Of a stretch of DNA of 64,000 nucleotides, positions 16,621 to 27,127 are shown in pieces. This stretch comes from Herbidospora cretacea (lineage in GTDB: Bacteria; Actinomycetota; Actinomycetes; Streptosporangiales; Streptosporangiaceae). The position numbers were made by a program, and so were the translations under genes. The notes beneath the pieces are model-generated. The model ran no database searches, was not told the origin of the DNA, and worked only from the letters and a program-made list of their open reading frames with translations. The stretch spans positions 12,592-76,591 of the forward strand of contig NZ_BBXG01000010.1 of NCBI RefSeq assembly GCF_001570605.1, read 5' to 3'. Positions within the stretch are counted from its first letter, which is position 1. Every line of letters starts with the position of its first letter.

Positions 16621-18270
16621 ATGGCGGAGCTGACGATCCGGCCGGACGAGATCCGGGACGCGCTTGAGCGCTTCGTCCAGGCGTACGAGCCGGAAGGCGC
16701 GGCACGTGAGGAGATCGGGACCGTCGTCGACTGTGGCGACGGTATCGCCCATGTCTCCGGCCTTCCCTCGACGATGGCGAACGAGCTGCTCGAGTTCGAG
16801 GACGGCACGCGTGGCCTGGCACTGAACCTGGACGTCCGGGAGATCGGTGTCGTTATTCTGGGCGACTTCAGCAAGGTGGAGGAGGGCCAGCAGGTGCGCC
16901 GCACCGGCCAGGTCCTCTCCGTCCCGGTGGGCGACGGCTTCATGGGCCGCGTGGTCGACCCCCTGGGCAACCCCCTTGACGGCAAGGGCGCGATCGAGGC
17001 CGAGGGCCGTCGTGCCCTCGAGACCCAGGCGCCGTCGGTCGTCCAGCGGCAGCCCGTGAAGCAGCCGCTGCAGACCGGCCTCAAGGCGATCGACGCGATG
17101 ACCCCGATCGGCCGTGGCCAGCGACAGCTGATCATCGGCGACCGTGGCACCGGCAAGACGGCCATCGCGGTCGACACGATCCTCAACCAGAAGGAGAACT
17201 GGCTCTCCGGCGACCCGGACAAGCAGGTCCGCTGCGTCTACGTCGCCGTCGGCCAGAAGGGCTCCACGATCGCCCAGGTGAAGGGCCGCCTCGAAGAGGC
17301 CGGCGCGATGGAGTACACCACCATCGTGGCCGCTCCGGCGTCCGACGCCGCGGGCTTCAAGTACCTCGCCCCCTACACCGGTTCGGCCATCGGCCAGCAC
17401 TGGATGTACCAGGGCAAGCACGTCCTCATCATCTTCGACGACCTGACCAAGCAGGCCGACGCCTACCGCGCCGTCTCGCTGCTGCTGCGTCGTCCGCCGG
17501 GCCGTGAGGCGTTCCCCGGCGACGTCTTCTACTTGCACTCACGTCTGCTCGAGCGCTGCGCCAAGCTCTCGGCCGACATGGGCGGCGGCTCGATGACCGG
17601 TCTGCCGATCATCGAGACCAAGGGCAACGACGTGTCGGCGTTCATCCCGACCAACGTCATCTCGATCACCGACGGCCAGTGCTTCCTGGAGACCGACCTG
17701 TTCAACGCCGGCGTCCGCCCGGCGATCAACGTCGGTGTCTCGGTCTCCCGAGTCGGTGGCTCGGCGCAGATCAAGGCGATGCGCAAGGTCGCCGGCACGC
17801 TCCGGCTGTCCCTGTCGCAGTACCGTGACCTGGAGGCGTTCGCCGCCTTCGCGTCCGACCTCGACGCCGCCTCCCGCGCCCAGCTCGACCGTGGCGCCCG
17901 GCTCGTCGAGCTGCTCAAGCAGCCGCAGTTCTCGCCGTTCCCGGCCGAGAAGCAGGTCGTCTCGGTGTGGGCGGGTACCTCCGGCGAGCTCGACGAGGTT
18001 CCTCTGGAAGACGTCCGCCGCTTCGAGTCGGAGTTCCTCGACTACGTCGGCAGCACCCAGAAGGGCGTCTTCGACGGCATCCGCGAGAGCGGCGAGCTGT
18101 CCGACGACACCGTCACCGTGCTGAAGGACTCGATCACCGAGTTCAAGAAGGGCTTCACCACCTCGTCCGGTGACCTGCTGGTCAAGGACGAGCCGGTGGC
18201 CCCGCTCGGTGCCGACGAGGTCGGCCAGGAGAAGATCGTCAAGCACGTGCGGAAGCCGGAGGCGAAGTAG
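16621..18270 (+). CDS. atpA: ATP synthase F1 subunit alpha
   Basis: 549 residues, the slightly long actinobacterial form with an extended C-terminus ending [12 protein letters not shown]. The Walker A motif GDRGTGKT is at 173-180. The non-catalytic site sequence and the alpha signature ([14 protein letters not shown]) are present. The ATG at 16621 follows an AGGGAGACAGGAAGAG ribosome site and is chosen over an in-frame upstream ATG inside atpH. Confidence 0.98.
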   Translation: MAELTIRPDEIRDALERFVQAYEPEGAAREEIGTVVDCGDGIAHVSGLPSTMANELLEFEDGTRGLALNLDVREIGVVILGDFSKVEEGQQVRRTGQVLSVPVGDGFMGRVVDPLGNPLDGKGAIEAEGRRALETQAPSVVQRQPVKQPLQTGLKAIDAMTPIGRGQRQLIIGDRGTGKTAIAVDTILNQKENWLSGDPDKQVRCVYVAVGQKGSTIAQVKGRLEEAGAMEYTTIVAAPASDAAGFKYLAPYTGSAIGQHWMYQGKHVLIIFDDLTKQADAYRAVSLLLRRPPGREAFPGDVFYLHSRLLERCAKLSADMGGGSMTGLPIIETKGNDVSAFIPTNVISITDGQCFLETDLFNAGVRPAINVGVSVSRVGGSAQIKAMRKVAGTLRLSLSQYRDLEAFAAFASDLDAASRAQLDRGARLVELLKQPQFSPFPAEKQVVSVWAGTSGELDEVPLEDVRRFESEFLDYVGSTQKGVFDGIRESGELSDDTVTVLKDSITEFKKGFTTSSGDLLVKDEPVAPLGADEVGQEKIVKHVRKPEAK

Positions 18271-18273
18271 CCG

Positions 18274-20617
<2,344 letters not shown>

Positions 20618-20627
20618 TCGTGCGGCG

Positions 20628-20653
20628 CCGGCGCGGCCTCCGGGCCGCGCCGG
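20628..20653 (+). terminator. Perfect 11-bp hairpin between atpD and atpC
   Basis: CCGGCGCGGCC (20628-20638) pairs with GGCCGCGCCGG (20643-20653) around a 4-nt loop. There is no long U-tract. It lies 10 bases after the atpD stop and just before the atpC ribosome site, so it may act as an attenuator or an mRNA-stabilising element and need not be a full stop. Confidence 0.7.
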
Positions 20654-20671
20654 TGTTCTTGGAGGGAAGAG

Positions 20672-21073
20672 ATGGCAAAGCTGCAGGTGGGCGTGGTCTC
20701 ACCGGAGCGTGAGATCTGGTCTGGCGAAGCCGACATGGTGATTGCCAAGACCGTCGAGGGCGAGATCGGTATTATGCCGAATCACGCGCCCGTTATCGGC
20801 GTCCTCGTCGAGGGTGGCGTGCTGCGCGTCAAGCGTGACGGCGCCAACGACCTGGTCGCCGCCGTACACGGCGGCTTCATCTCGGTCGCCGCCAACGAGG
20901 TGTCCATCCTCGCCGAAGCGGCCGAGCTCGGTTCCGAGGTCGACGTGGCCGCGGCGAAGGACGCGCTCCAGCGGGCCCAGGCCGCGATCGAGGCCAGTCA
21001 GGACGACGCGGACGCCCAGTTGGAAGCCAAGCGCAACACGGCCCGCCTCCGGGCGGCCGGCGAAGAGGTCTGA
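20672..21073 (+). CDS. atpC: ATP synthase F1 subunit epsilon
   Basis: 133 residues. The N-terminal beta-sandwich (VSPEREIWSGEADMVIAKTVEGEIGIMPNH in part) is complete, and a helical C-terminal hairpin follows (ALQRAQAAIEASQDDADAQLEAKR). A GGAGGGAAGAG ribosome site precedes the ATG. It probably restrains wasteful ATP hydrolysis, as in other bacteria. Confidence 0.96.
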   Translation: MAKLQVGVVSPEREIWSGEADMVIAKTVEGEIGIMPNHAPVIGVLVEGGVLRVKRDGANDLVAAVHGGFISVAANEVSILAEAAELGSEVDVAAAKDALQRAQAAIEASQDDADAQLEAKRNTARLRAAGEEV

Positions 21074-21094
21074 GTTCCAGAAGGAGGGGCAGCG

Positions 21095-21475
21095 GTGGAG
21101 CTACTACTCATAGGGTTGGCTCTGCTCGCTGTCCTGTTCTGTATTCGTGTCGTCGCCCTGGCCTCGCGCCGGGGGACGGTCATCTGTCACGTACGGACCG
21201 GGACCGGGAAATGGCAGAGCGGGGTAGCCCGCTACGCCGGAGGAGAGCTCCACTGGGTCCCTCTCGCCGGAATCCGTCTGAGGCCGCGCCACGCAATCGC
21301 GAGGCGCGGCCTTGTCGTTTCCCGGCGTCGCCCCCTGGAAGCGGGGGAGGGCCCCCAGGGCCACTGGATGGTCGAGGCCGGCGCGGTCAGCCTGGCCATG
21401 AGCGAAGACGCCCTGACGGGCTTCCTGGCCTGGCTGGAGTCAGCCCCGCCCAGCGCCCACCTCGACGCCGTCTGA
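21095..21475 (+). CDS. DUF2550 membrane-anchored protein (Rv1312-like)
   Basis: 126 residues: one N-terminal membrane helix (LLLIGLALLAVLFCIRVVAL), then a small basic domain with WVPLAGIRLRPRHAI and a conserved-looking end (ALTGFLAWLESAPP). Genes of this family close many actinobacterial atp operons. Function unknown. Its last 36 bases overlap, on the opposite strand, the end of the fused sigma factor gene; the protein itself looks full length. GTG start behind AAGGAGG. Confidence 0.85.
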   Translation: MELLLIGLALLAVLFCIRVVALASRRGTVICHVRTGTGKWQSGVARYAGGELHWVPLAGIRLRPRHAIARRGLVVSRRRPLEAGEGPQGHWMVEAGAVSLAMSEDALTGFLAWLESAPPSAHLDAV

Positions 21476-23362
21476 GCGCAGGGCGCGCAGGGTGCGTCCG
21501 GTGGCCTGCTTGAACAGGTGCTCGGCGCGCTCGTAGGACAGCCGTCGCCGCCCGGTGTCGGGGCACAGGTCCTTCTCCGCCGGTCGGCGGGCGGGCGCGG
21601 GACGCCGGTCGGAGAGGAACAGCGGCCCCCGGGTGCGGCCGGCGACCAGTTCGGGCAGCAGCCGGGCCGTCCGGGACCGCCAGGAGACGCCGGTGCGCGA
21701 GCGGCGGTCGTCCAGGTCGAGGTCGTCGACGTCGAGCGCCAGCACCCGGCTCACCGGCGCGGCCGATTCGTGCAGCAGGCACCACAGCACCCGTTCCCGC
21801 AGCGCCACCCCGGGCCGGTCCCACGGCGGCTCTCCCTGGAGCGCCGGTCTCCGGACGGGCGGCGGCTGCTCGCGGCGTCGCAGGTCACCGGTGAGGCCGG
21901 GCCCCTGCGCCCACGCGGAGAACGAGCCGATCGCGGCCAGATGGCGGTTCCAGGTCCGGGCCGCCGTCGCGCCCCACGCTGTCGTCGCCGCCCGGCCCAC
22001 CTCGGCGGCGGTCACCGTCGCGAGCGGCGTCCGCGCGCCGAGGGCCACGCACAGGCGGTGCAGCGTCTGGCCGTAGGACCGCGCGGTCGACGGCGTGAGA
22101 CCGGCCAGGAACTCCCCGACCGCCTCGCCCAGCAGGACGCCCGCGTGGTCGTCGGGCGGGATCCGGTCGGCGCGCCGTTCGAGGAAGGCCCGTTCGGCCG
22201 CGTTGTCAGTGAGCTGAGCGGCCCGCAGGAACTCCCCGCGCGCCTCACCGTGCCTGCCGAGACGGAGCAGCAGGTCGGCGCGGACGCCCGGGAGCAGGTG
22301 GTAGTTCCGCAGCGCGGGGTCGGCGGTCAGGCCGTCGGCCAGGTCGAGCCCGGCCTGCGGCCCGTACGCCATGCCGACCGCCACGGCCTGGTTGAGCCGG
22401 ACGACCGGGGTCGGGGTCAGCCGCACGAGGATCTCGTAGAGCGAGGCGATCTGCCCCCAGTCGGTCTCCTCGGCGGTGGGCGCCTGCGCGTGGCAGACGG
22501 CGATGGCGGCCTGCACGAGGTAGGGGCCGGGCGGGCCGCCGATCTCGCGGGCGCGCAGCATCGCGGTGAAGCCCCGGCGGATCCGGAGCCGGTCCCAGCG
22601 GCCCCTGTTCTGCTCGTGCAGCGGGATGGGCTCGCCCGAAGGGCCGGTGCGGGCGTCGGCGCGGGAGGTCTGGATCTCCATCAGGGCCAGCAGCCCCAGC
22701 ACCTCCGGCTCCGGCGCGAGCTCGGCCAGCGTGCCGCCCAGGCGGAGCGCCTCCAGAGCCAGGTGCGGGCGCATCAGGTCGTCGCCGGACGCCGCCGAGT
22801 ATCCCTCGTTGAAGATCAGGTAGATGACCTCCAGCACCGACCCGAGGCGGTCGGCCGTCTCGGGTGGGCCGGGCAGCTCGAAGTCCACCCGGTGGTCGGC
22901 GAGGATGCGTCTGGCGTCGGCGACGCGCCGGGCGACGACCTGCTCGCCGGTGAGGAAGGCGCGGGCGATCTCCGCCGTGCTGAGCCCGCCCACCAGCTTC
23001 AGGGTGAGGGCGACCCGCGCCGGTGGCGGCAGCACCGGGTGACACGACAGGAACATCAGCCGCAGCGTGTCGTCCTGCGTGTCCTCCTGCGCGGGCTCCT
23101 CGCCGTCGCGCAGGTCGTGCGCCATCTGCTCGTGGGTGCGGTCGTGCCGCCGCTCCCGCCGGACGTGGTCGACGGCGCGGCGCCTGGCCACCGCCATCAG
23201 CCAGGCGCCGGGATTGTCGGGCACGCCCTCGCCGGGCCACTGTTCCATGGCGGCGACGAGGGCGTCCTGGGCGAACTCCTCGGCCAGGCCGACGTCGCGG
23301 ACGACCCGCATCAGCCCGGCGATGATCTTCGCCGACTCCAGTCTCCAGACGGCCTCGATCAC
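21440..23362 (-). CDS. ECF sigma factor fused to a truncated tyrosine-recombinase domain
   Basis: 640 residues. Residues 1 to about 400 are a full ECF sigma factor of the long YCII-associated type: region 2 (FAQDALVAAMEQWP, NPGAWLMAVARRRAVDHVRR), region 4 (LTLKLVGGLSTAEIARAFL) and the ~200-residue helical extension (LEVIYLIFNEGYSA, LNQAVAVGMAYGP). From about 410 on, a tyrosine-recombinase-like sequence follows: a core-binding part (STARSYGQTLHRLCVALG) and a catalytic start (HESAAPVSRVLALDVDDL, GPLFLSDRRPAPARRP, SYERAEHLFKQATGRTLRALR). The catalytic Arg of the usual A-R-A-S-E context appears replaced, the expected His of HxxR reads Arg, and the protein ends there, so box II and the nucleophilic Tyr are absent. 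The tail is translated from the strand opposite the DUF2550 gene end. The sigma part is probably functional and the recombinase part is probably dead. Confidence 0.8.
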   Translation of the reverse strand: MIEAVWRLESAKIIAGLMRVVRDVGLAEEFAQDALVAAMEQWPGEGVPDNPGAWLMAVARRRAVDHVRRERRHDRTHEQMAHDLRDGEEPAQEDTQDDTLRLMFLSCHPVLPPPARVALTLKLVGGLSTAEIARAFLTGEQVVARRVADARRILADHRVDFELPGPPETADRLGSVLEVIYLIFNEGYSAASGDDLMRPHLALEALRLGGTLAELAPEPEVLGLLALMEIQTSRADARTGPSGEPIPLHEQNRGRWDRLRIRRGFTAMLRAREIGGPPGPYLVQAAIAVCHAQAPTAEETDWGQIASLYEILVRLTPTPVVRLNQAVAVGMAYGPQAGLDLADGLTADPALRNYHLLPGVRADLLLRLGRHGEARGEFLRAAQLTDNAAERAFLERRADRIPPDDHAGVLLGEAVGEFLAGLTPSTARSYGQTLHRLCVALGARTPLATVTAAEVGRAATTAWGATAARTWNRHLAAIGSFSAWAQGPGLTGDLRRREQPPPVRRPALQGEPPWDRPGVALRERVLWCLLHESAAPVSRVLALDVDDLDLDDRRSRTGVSWRSRTARLLPELVAGRTRGPLFLSDRRPAPARRPAEKDLCPDTGRRRLSYERAEHLFKQATGRTLRALRSDGVEVGAGRG

Positions 23363-23682
23363 AGGACCCTGCGGATCTCACTCACCCCGTCGCCGACGAC
23401 GCGGCGGAACCGGCGGGTCAGCTCCAGCACCTCCTCCTCGGAGGTCACCTCCACCAGGGCGAACCCGACGGCGGCCTCCTTGGCCTCGGTGAACGGCCCG
23501 TCGGTGACCGTGGTCTCGCCGCCGGCCGAGGTCATCCGGAGGCCGCCCGGCTCCAGCCCGCCGGTGGCCAGCAGGATCCCCTTGGCGCTCATCTCCTCGA
23601 TGAAGGCGCCCATCTCGGCGAAGAGCCTCTCGTCGGGGGCGGGGGTGTTCTCGTCGGCCAGGCTCAGCAGCAGGTAGCGCAT
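23359..23682 (-). CDS. YCII-related (DGPF-domain) protein
   Basis: 107 residues, starting MRYLLLSLADENTPAPDERL, with the DGPF motif (VTDGPFTEAKEAAVGFALVEV). Such proteins are encoded next to long ECF sigma factors and are thought to sense or modulate them. The stop overlaps the start of the sigma gene by 4 bases (ATGA), so they are co-translated. The ATG at 23682 has an AGGGAGAGA site; upstream in-frame codons have none. Confidence 0.9.
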   Translation of the reverse strand: MRYLLLSLADENTPAPDERLFAEMGAFIEEMSAKGILLATGGLEPGGLRMTSAGGETTVTDGPFTEAKEAAVGFALVEVTSEEEVLELTRRFRRVVGDGVSEIRRVL

Positions 23683-23816
23683 CTCGGGTCTCTCCCTTGT
23701 CCGTTCGTTGTCTCTGCCCTCACGTCGATCGGCGGATGTGACAGGGAACCGGGTCATTCCCTGTCATATCGCATCTTCGACGTCTGGGGCGAAGGCATCG
23801 AACCGAAAGGCCCACC

Positions 23817-24473
23817 ATGACCGTCACCACTCGCACCCTGCTCCTCTGCGCCGCCGTCGCCGGGCCGCTCTGGTCGGCGGTGTCGCTGGCCCAGGCCGCG
23901 ACCCGCGAGGGCTTCGACCTGACCCGCCACCCGCTCAGCCTGCTCAGCACCGGATCGCCCGGCTGGGTGCAGATCGCGAACTTCGTGGTCGCCGGGCTCC
24001 TGATGCTCGCCGGAGCGGCCGGATTCCGCCGTGTGACGGACGGCGCGTGGCTGCCCCGGCTGGTCGGCGTCTCCGGCCTGGGCATGATCGCCGCCGGGGT
24101 CCTGGTCATGGAACCGGGCGACGGCTTCCCGGCGGGAACCCCGGCCGGGCCGGGCACCCTCGGGGTGAGCGGCATCGGCCACATGGCCGCCGGGTCGATC
24201 ACCTTCGCCGCCCTCATCGCCGCCTGCTACGTGCTCGGACGACGGTTCTCCCGTGCGGGGGACCGCGGTTCCGCCCTCGCCTCCCGTGTCGCCGGGACCG
24301 CCCTGCTCGCCGGGAACCTCTGGGCGATGAGCGGCGGGAAGGCGGGTTCGCTGACCCTCGCCGTCGGCGCGATCAGCGCGATGCTCTGGATCTCCTGGGT
24401 GGCCTGGGCCGCCGCCCGTGGGCTCAGCGGGTCCCGCCCGGCTTCCACAGGATCTCCGCGCCGTCGGAGCTGA
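23817..24473 (+). CDS. DUF998 integral membrane protein
   Basis: 218 residues with about six hydrophobic segments; the N-terminal part GFDLTRHPLSLLSTGSPGWVQ is the characteristic DUF998 loop. Function unknown. It diverges from the YCII/sigma operon with 134 bases between starts, so it could be a target or sensor of that sigma factor (inference from position). Its last 50 bases overlap the end of the convergent adenosyltransferase gene. Confidence 0.85.
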   Translation: MTVTTRTLLLCAAVAGPLWSAVSLAQAATREGFDLTRHPLSLLSTGSPGWVQIANFVVAGLLMLAGAAGFRRVTDGAWLPRLVGVSGLGMIAAGVLVMEPGDGFPAGTPAGPGTLGVSGIGHMAAGSITFAALIAACYVLGRRFSRAGDRGSALASRVAGTALLAGNLWAMSGGKAGSLTLAVGAISAMLWISWVAWAAARGLSGSRPASTGSPRRRS

Positions 24474-25011
24474 TCCGGCACAGGATGAACAGCAGGTCGC
24501 TCAAGCGGTTGAGGTAGGTGGCCGTCAGCGGGTTCATGTCGCCGTGGATCTCCAGCGCCGCCCACGTCGACCGTTCGGCCCGGCGGGTGACGGTCCGGGC
24601 CACGTGGAGCAGGGCGGTGCCGGGGGAGCCGCCCGGGAGGATGAACGACCGCAGGGGCTTCAGGCGGGTGTTGAACTCGTCGCACCGCGATTCCAGCCAC
24701 TCCACGTAGGACGCGTCGACGCGCAGCGGGGGGAACTCCGGGTCGTCGACGATCGGGGTGCACAGGTCGGCGCCCACGTCGAACAGCTCGTTCTGGACGC
24801 GCAGCAGCACCGCGCCGATGTCCTCGGGCAGGCCGCCCATCGCCAGGGCCACGCCGATGGCCGCGTTGGCCTCGTCCACGTCGGCGTAGGCGGCCAGGCG
24901 CGGGTCGGTCTTGGCGGTGCGGCTCATGTCGCCGAGCGCGGTCGTGCCGTCGTCCCCGGTCCTGGTGTAGATCTTCGAGAGCACCACGGGCTGGTCGTTG
25001 TCACGCGTCAT
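24424..25011 (-). CDS. Cob(I)yrinic acid a,c-diamide adenosyltransferase (PduO type)
   Basis: 195 residues from the ATG at 25011. It makes adenosylcobalamin from cob(I)alamin and ATP. Family motifs: TRTGDDGTTALGDMSR (ATP-binding N-terminus) and RRAERSTWAALE with NPLTATYLNRLSDLLF. The product is the cofactor of the mutase encoded at 51012. An in-frame ATG at 25029 would add six residues; neither start has a strong ribosome site, so the N-terminus is uncertain. Confidence 0.93.
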   Translation of the reverse strand: MTRDNDQPVVLSKIYTRTGDDGTTALGDMSRTAKTDPRLAAYADVDEANAAIGVALAMGGLPEDIGAVLLRVQNELFDVGADLCTPIVDDPEFPPLRVDASYVEWLESRCDEFNTRLKPLRSFILPGGSPGTALLHVARTVTRRAERSTWAALEIHGDMNPLTATYLNRLSDLLFILCRISSDGAEILWKPGGTR

Positions 25012-25123
25012 GGCGACAAGCGTAGCCATGTGGCAAATGTCATACCGATCGGCTGCGGAATCCCCGGCGAGCCGCTGATTTCCACGTCTACGCACCATGT
25101 CCCGGTAAAGCGAGGATAAGGGC

Positions 25124-26002
25124 ATGTTGGAGATCAGGGGTTTGCGCAAGACATTCGGGGCCGGCAAGGTCGCCCTCGACGGGGTGAGCTTCGCGGTCCC
25201 GGCCGGCCAGATGTTCGGCTTCGTGGGGGCCAACGGGGCCGGCAAGACGACGACGATGCGGATCGTCATGAAGGTCCTCACCGCCGACGAGGGCGAGGTG
25301 CTCTGGAACGGGCGCCCGCTCACCTTCACCGAGCGGCGGACCTTCGGCTACATGCCGGAGGAGCGCGGGCTCTACCAGAAGATGCGCGTCGGGGAGCAGA
25401 TCGACTACTTCGGCCGCCTCCACGGCATGGACGCCGCGGCGGTGGTCAAGGCGCGTGAGGCGCTCGTCGAGCGGCTCGGCCTGGCCGCCCGCGTCGGCGA
25501 CGCCGTCGAGTCGCTCTCCCTGGGCAACCAGCAGCGCGTGCAGCTCGCGGTCGCCCTCATCCACGACCCCGAGCTGCTCATCCTCGACGAGCCGTTCTCG
25601 GGGCTCGACCCGATCGCGGTCGACGCGCTGGCCGAGGTGCTGCACGAGCGGGCCCGGGGCGGGGTGCCGGTGATCTTCTCCAGCCACCAGCTCGAACTGG
25701 TCGAGCGGCTCTGCGACGCGGTCGGGATCGTGTCGGCCGGGCGCATGGTGGCCAGCGGCACCGTCGACGAACTGCGCGACGCGGAGGCGCGGCGGCTGCG
25801 GGTCGTCGTCCGGGACGCGAAGCCGGGCTGGGCCGACGGGCTGGCCGGGGAGCTGAGCAAGGACGGCGACCGTGACGTGCTGACGGTCGCCGGGGGCGAT
25901 GACCAGGCCGTGCTCAGGAAGGCCGCCGAGGCCGGGCACGTCGAGTTCTTCGGGGTGGAGCGCCCCACGCTGGTCGAGATCTTCAGGGAGGCAGTGGCAT
26001 GA
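25124..26002 (+). CDS. ABC transporter ATP-binding protein (NatA-like)
   Basis: 292 residues. Walker A GANGAGKT at 35-42, signature LSLGNQQRVQLA (a NatA-type variant of LSGGQ), Walker B LLILDEPFSGLDP, and switch His in SSHQLELVE. A C-terminal ~70-residue extension follows. The stop overlaps the permease start (ATGA). The substrate may be a peptide, drug or Na+; the sequence does not tell. Confidence 0.92.
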   Translation: MLEIRGLRKTFGAGKVALDGVSFAVPAGQMFGFVGANGAGKTTTMRIVMKVLTADEGEVLWNGRPLTFTERRTFGYMPEERGLYQKMRVGEQIDYFGRLHGMDAAAVVKAREALVERLGLAARVGDAVESLSLGNQQRVQLAVALIHDPELLILDEPFSGLDPIAVDALAEVLHERARGGVPVIFSSHQLELVERLCDAVGIVSAGRMVASGTVDELRDAEARRLRVVVRDAKPGWADGLAGELSKDGDRDVLTVAGGDDQAVLRKAAEAGHVEFFGVERPTLVEIFREAVA

Positions 26003-27108
26003 GCGGTCTGTGGCTGGTGGCCAAGCGGGAGATCAGCACCCAGGTCAGGACCCGGGCGTTCGTGATCAGCCTCGTCATCTCGGCGGTGCTCGTCGGGGGC
26101 ATCGCGTTCGCGCCCAAGCTGTTCGGCGGGCCCGACGAGTACAACCTCGGGCGCGTGGGCGGGCAGGAGCTGCCCCTCCAGTCCCTCGCCCCCGACGCGA
26201 AGATCACCTGGAAGGCCTTCCCCGACGAGAAGGCGGCCACCGCGGCGGTGCTCGACGGCGACGTCGACGTCGCCGTCGTCGACTCCGCCCGCGTGCTGAC
26301 CAACGGGGAGATCGACAGCGAGCTCGGGCTGCTGCTCCAGAGCGCCAACCGCGAGGCGCAGATCGGCGCCGCCGGGGTGACCGTGACGCCGCTCCAGATG
26401 CAGTCGGTCGGCGCGGACACCCGGTATGAGGGGGCGCGGCGGGGGATCTCGACCGTGCTCGTGCTGCTGCTGTTCTTCATGATCATCGGTTCGGTGATGA
26501 TCGTCGCGATGGGCGTGGTCGAGGAGAAGGGCAGCCGGATCGTGGAGATCCTGCTCATCTCGGTCCGGCCCTGGCAGCTACTCGGCGGCAAGATCTTCGG
26601 CCTGGGCGTCGTCGGGTTCATCAACCTGGCGGTGGTGCTGGCCGCCGGCCTCACCGGGGCGTTCCTCTCCGGCTTCTCCGCCGACTTCCCGCCCGGCATG
26701 GCCGGGATCGTGGTGAGCGCGCTGCTCTGGTGGGTGCTCGGCTACGCCTTCTTCGCCGCCCTCGCCGGGTCGCTCGCCTCGCTGGTGTCGCGGCAGGAGG
26801 AGGTCGGCAACGTGCTGCAGCCGATGATGCTGCTGTTCATGATCTCGTACGGTGTCTCGTTCTTCGCCTCCGCCAGCCCCGACCACCCGGTGGCCGAGAT
26901 CCTCTCCTTCGTGCCGCCGTTCTCCTCGATGGTCATGCCGGTGCGGGTGGCCGCCTCCGAGGTGGCCCTGTGGGAGATCCTGCTGTCGGGAGCCCTCATG
27001 GTGGTCGCGGTCGCGGCCGTGCTGATGATGGGCGGGCGCATCTACGAGCGGGCGGTGCTGCGGACCGGTAAGCGGCTGAAGATCACCGAGGTTCTCCGCA
27101 CGAAGTGA
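25999..27108 (+). CDS. ABC-2 type permease (NatB-like)
   Basis: 369 residues: one N-terminal membrane helix, a ~120-residue extracytoplasmic domain, then a block of five or more helices (starting GISTVLVLLLFFMIIGSVMI) with the EEKGSRIVEILLISVRPWQLLGGK motif typical of NatB/YhaP-like permeases. It forms an exporter with the ATPase just upstream. A two-component system follows 20 bases later and probably regulates it. Confidence 0.9.
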   Translation: MSGLWLVAKREISTQVRTRAFVISLVISAVLVGGIAFAPKLFGGPDEYNLGRVGGQELPLQSLAPDAKITWKAFPDEKAATAAVLDGDVDVAVVDSARVLTNGEIDSELGLLLQSANREAQIGAAGVTVTPLQMQSVGADTRYEGARRGISTVLVLLLFFMIIGSVMIVAMGVVEEKGSRIVEILLISVRPWQLLGGKIFGLGVVGFINLAVVLAAGLTGAFLSGFSADFPPGMAGIVVSALLWWVLGYAFFAALAGSLASLVSRQEEVGNVLQPMMLLFMISYGVSFFASASPDHPVAEILSFVPPFSSMVMPVRVAASEVALWEILLSGALMVVAVAAVLMMGGRIYERAVLRTGKRLKITEVLRTK

Positions 27109-27127
27109 CACCTAAGATGGGCTGGCG

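Noticed and set aside
21440-22150. Treating the recombinase part as evidence of an integrated element
   Set aside because: No attachment-site duplication, excisionase, tRNA or phage genes nearby, and the catalytic residues are lost.
21518-23677. 719-codon open frame opposite the sigma factor gene
   Set aside because: Composition is Arg/Gly/Pro-rich with no domain, as expected from the antisense of a GC-rich gene; the opposite frame encodes recognisable sigma regions.
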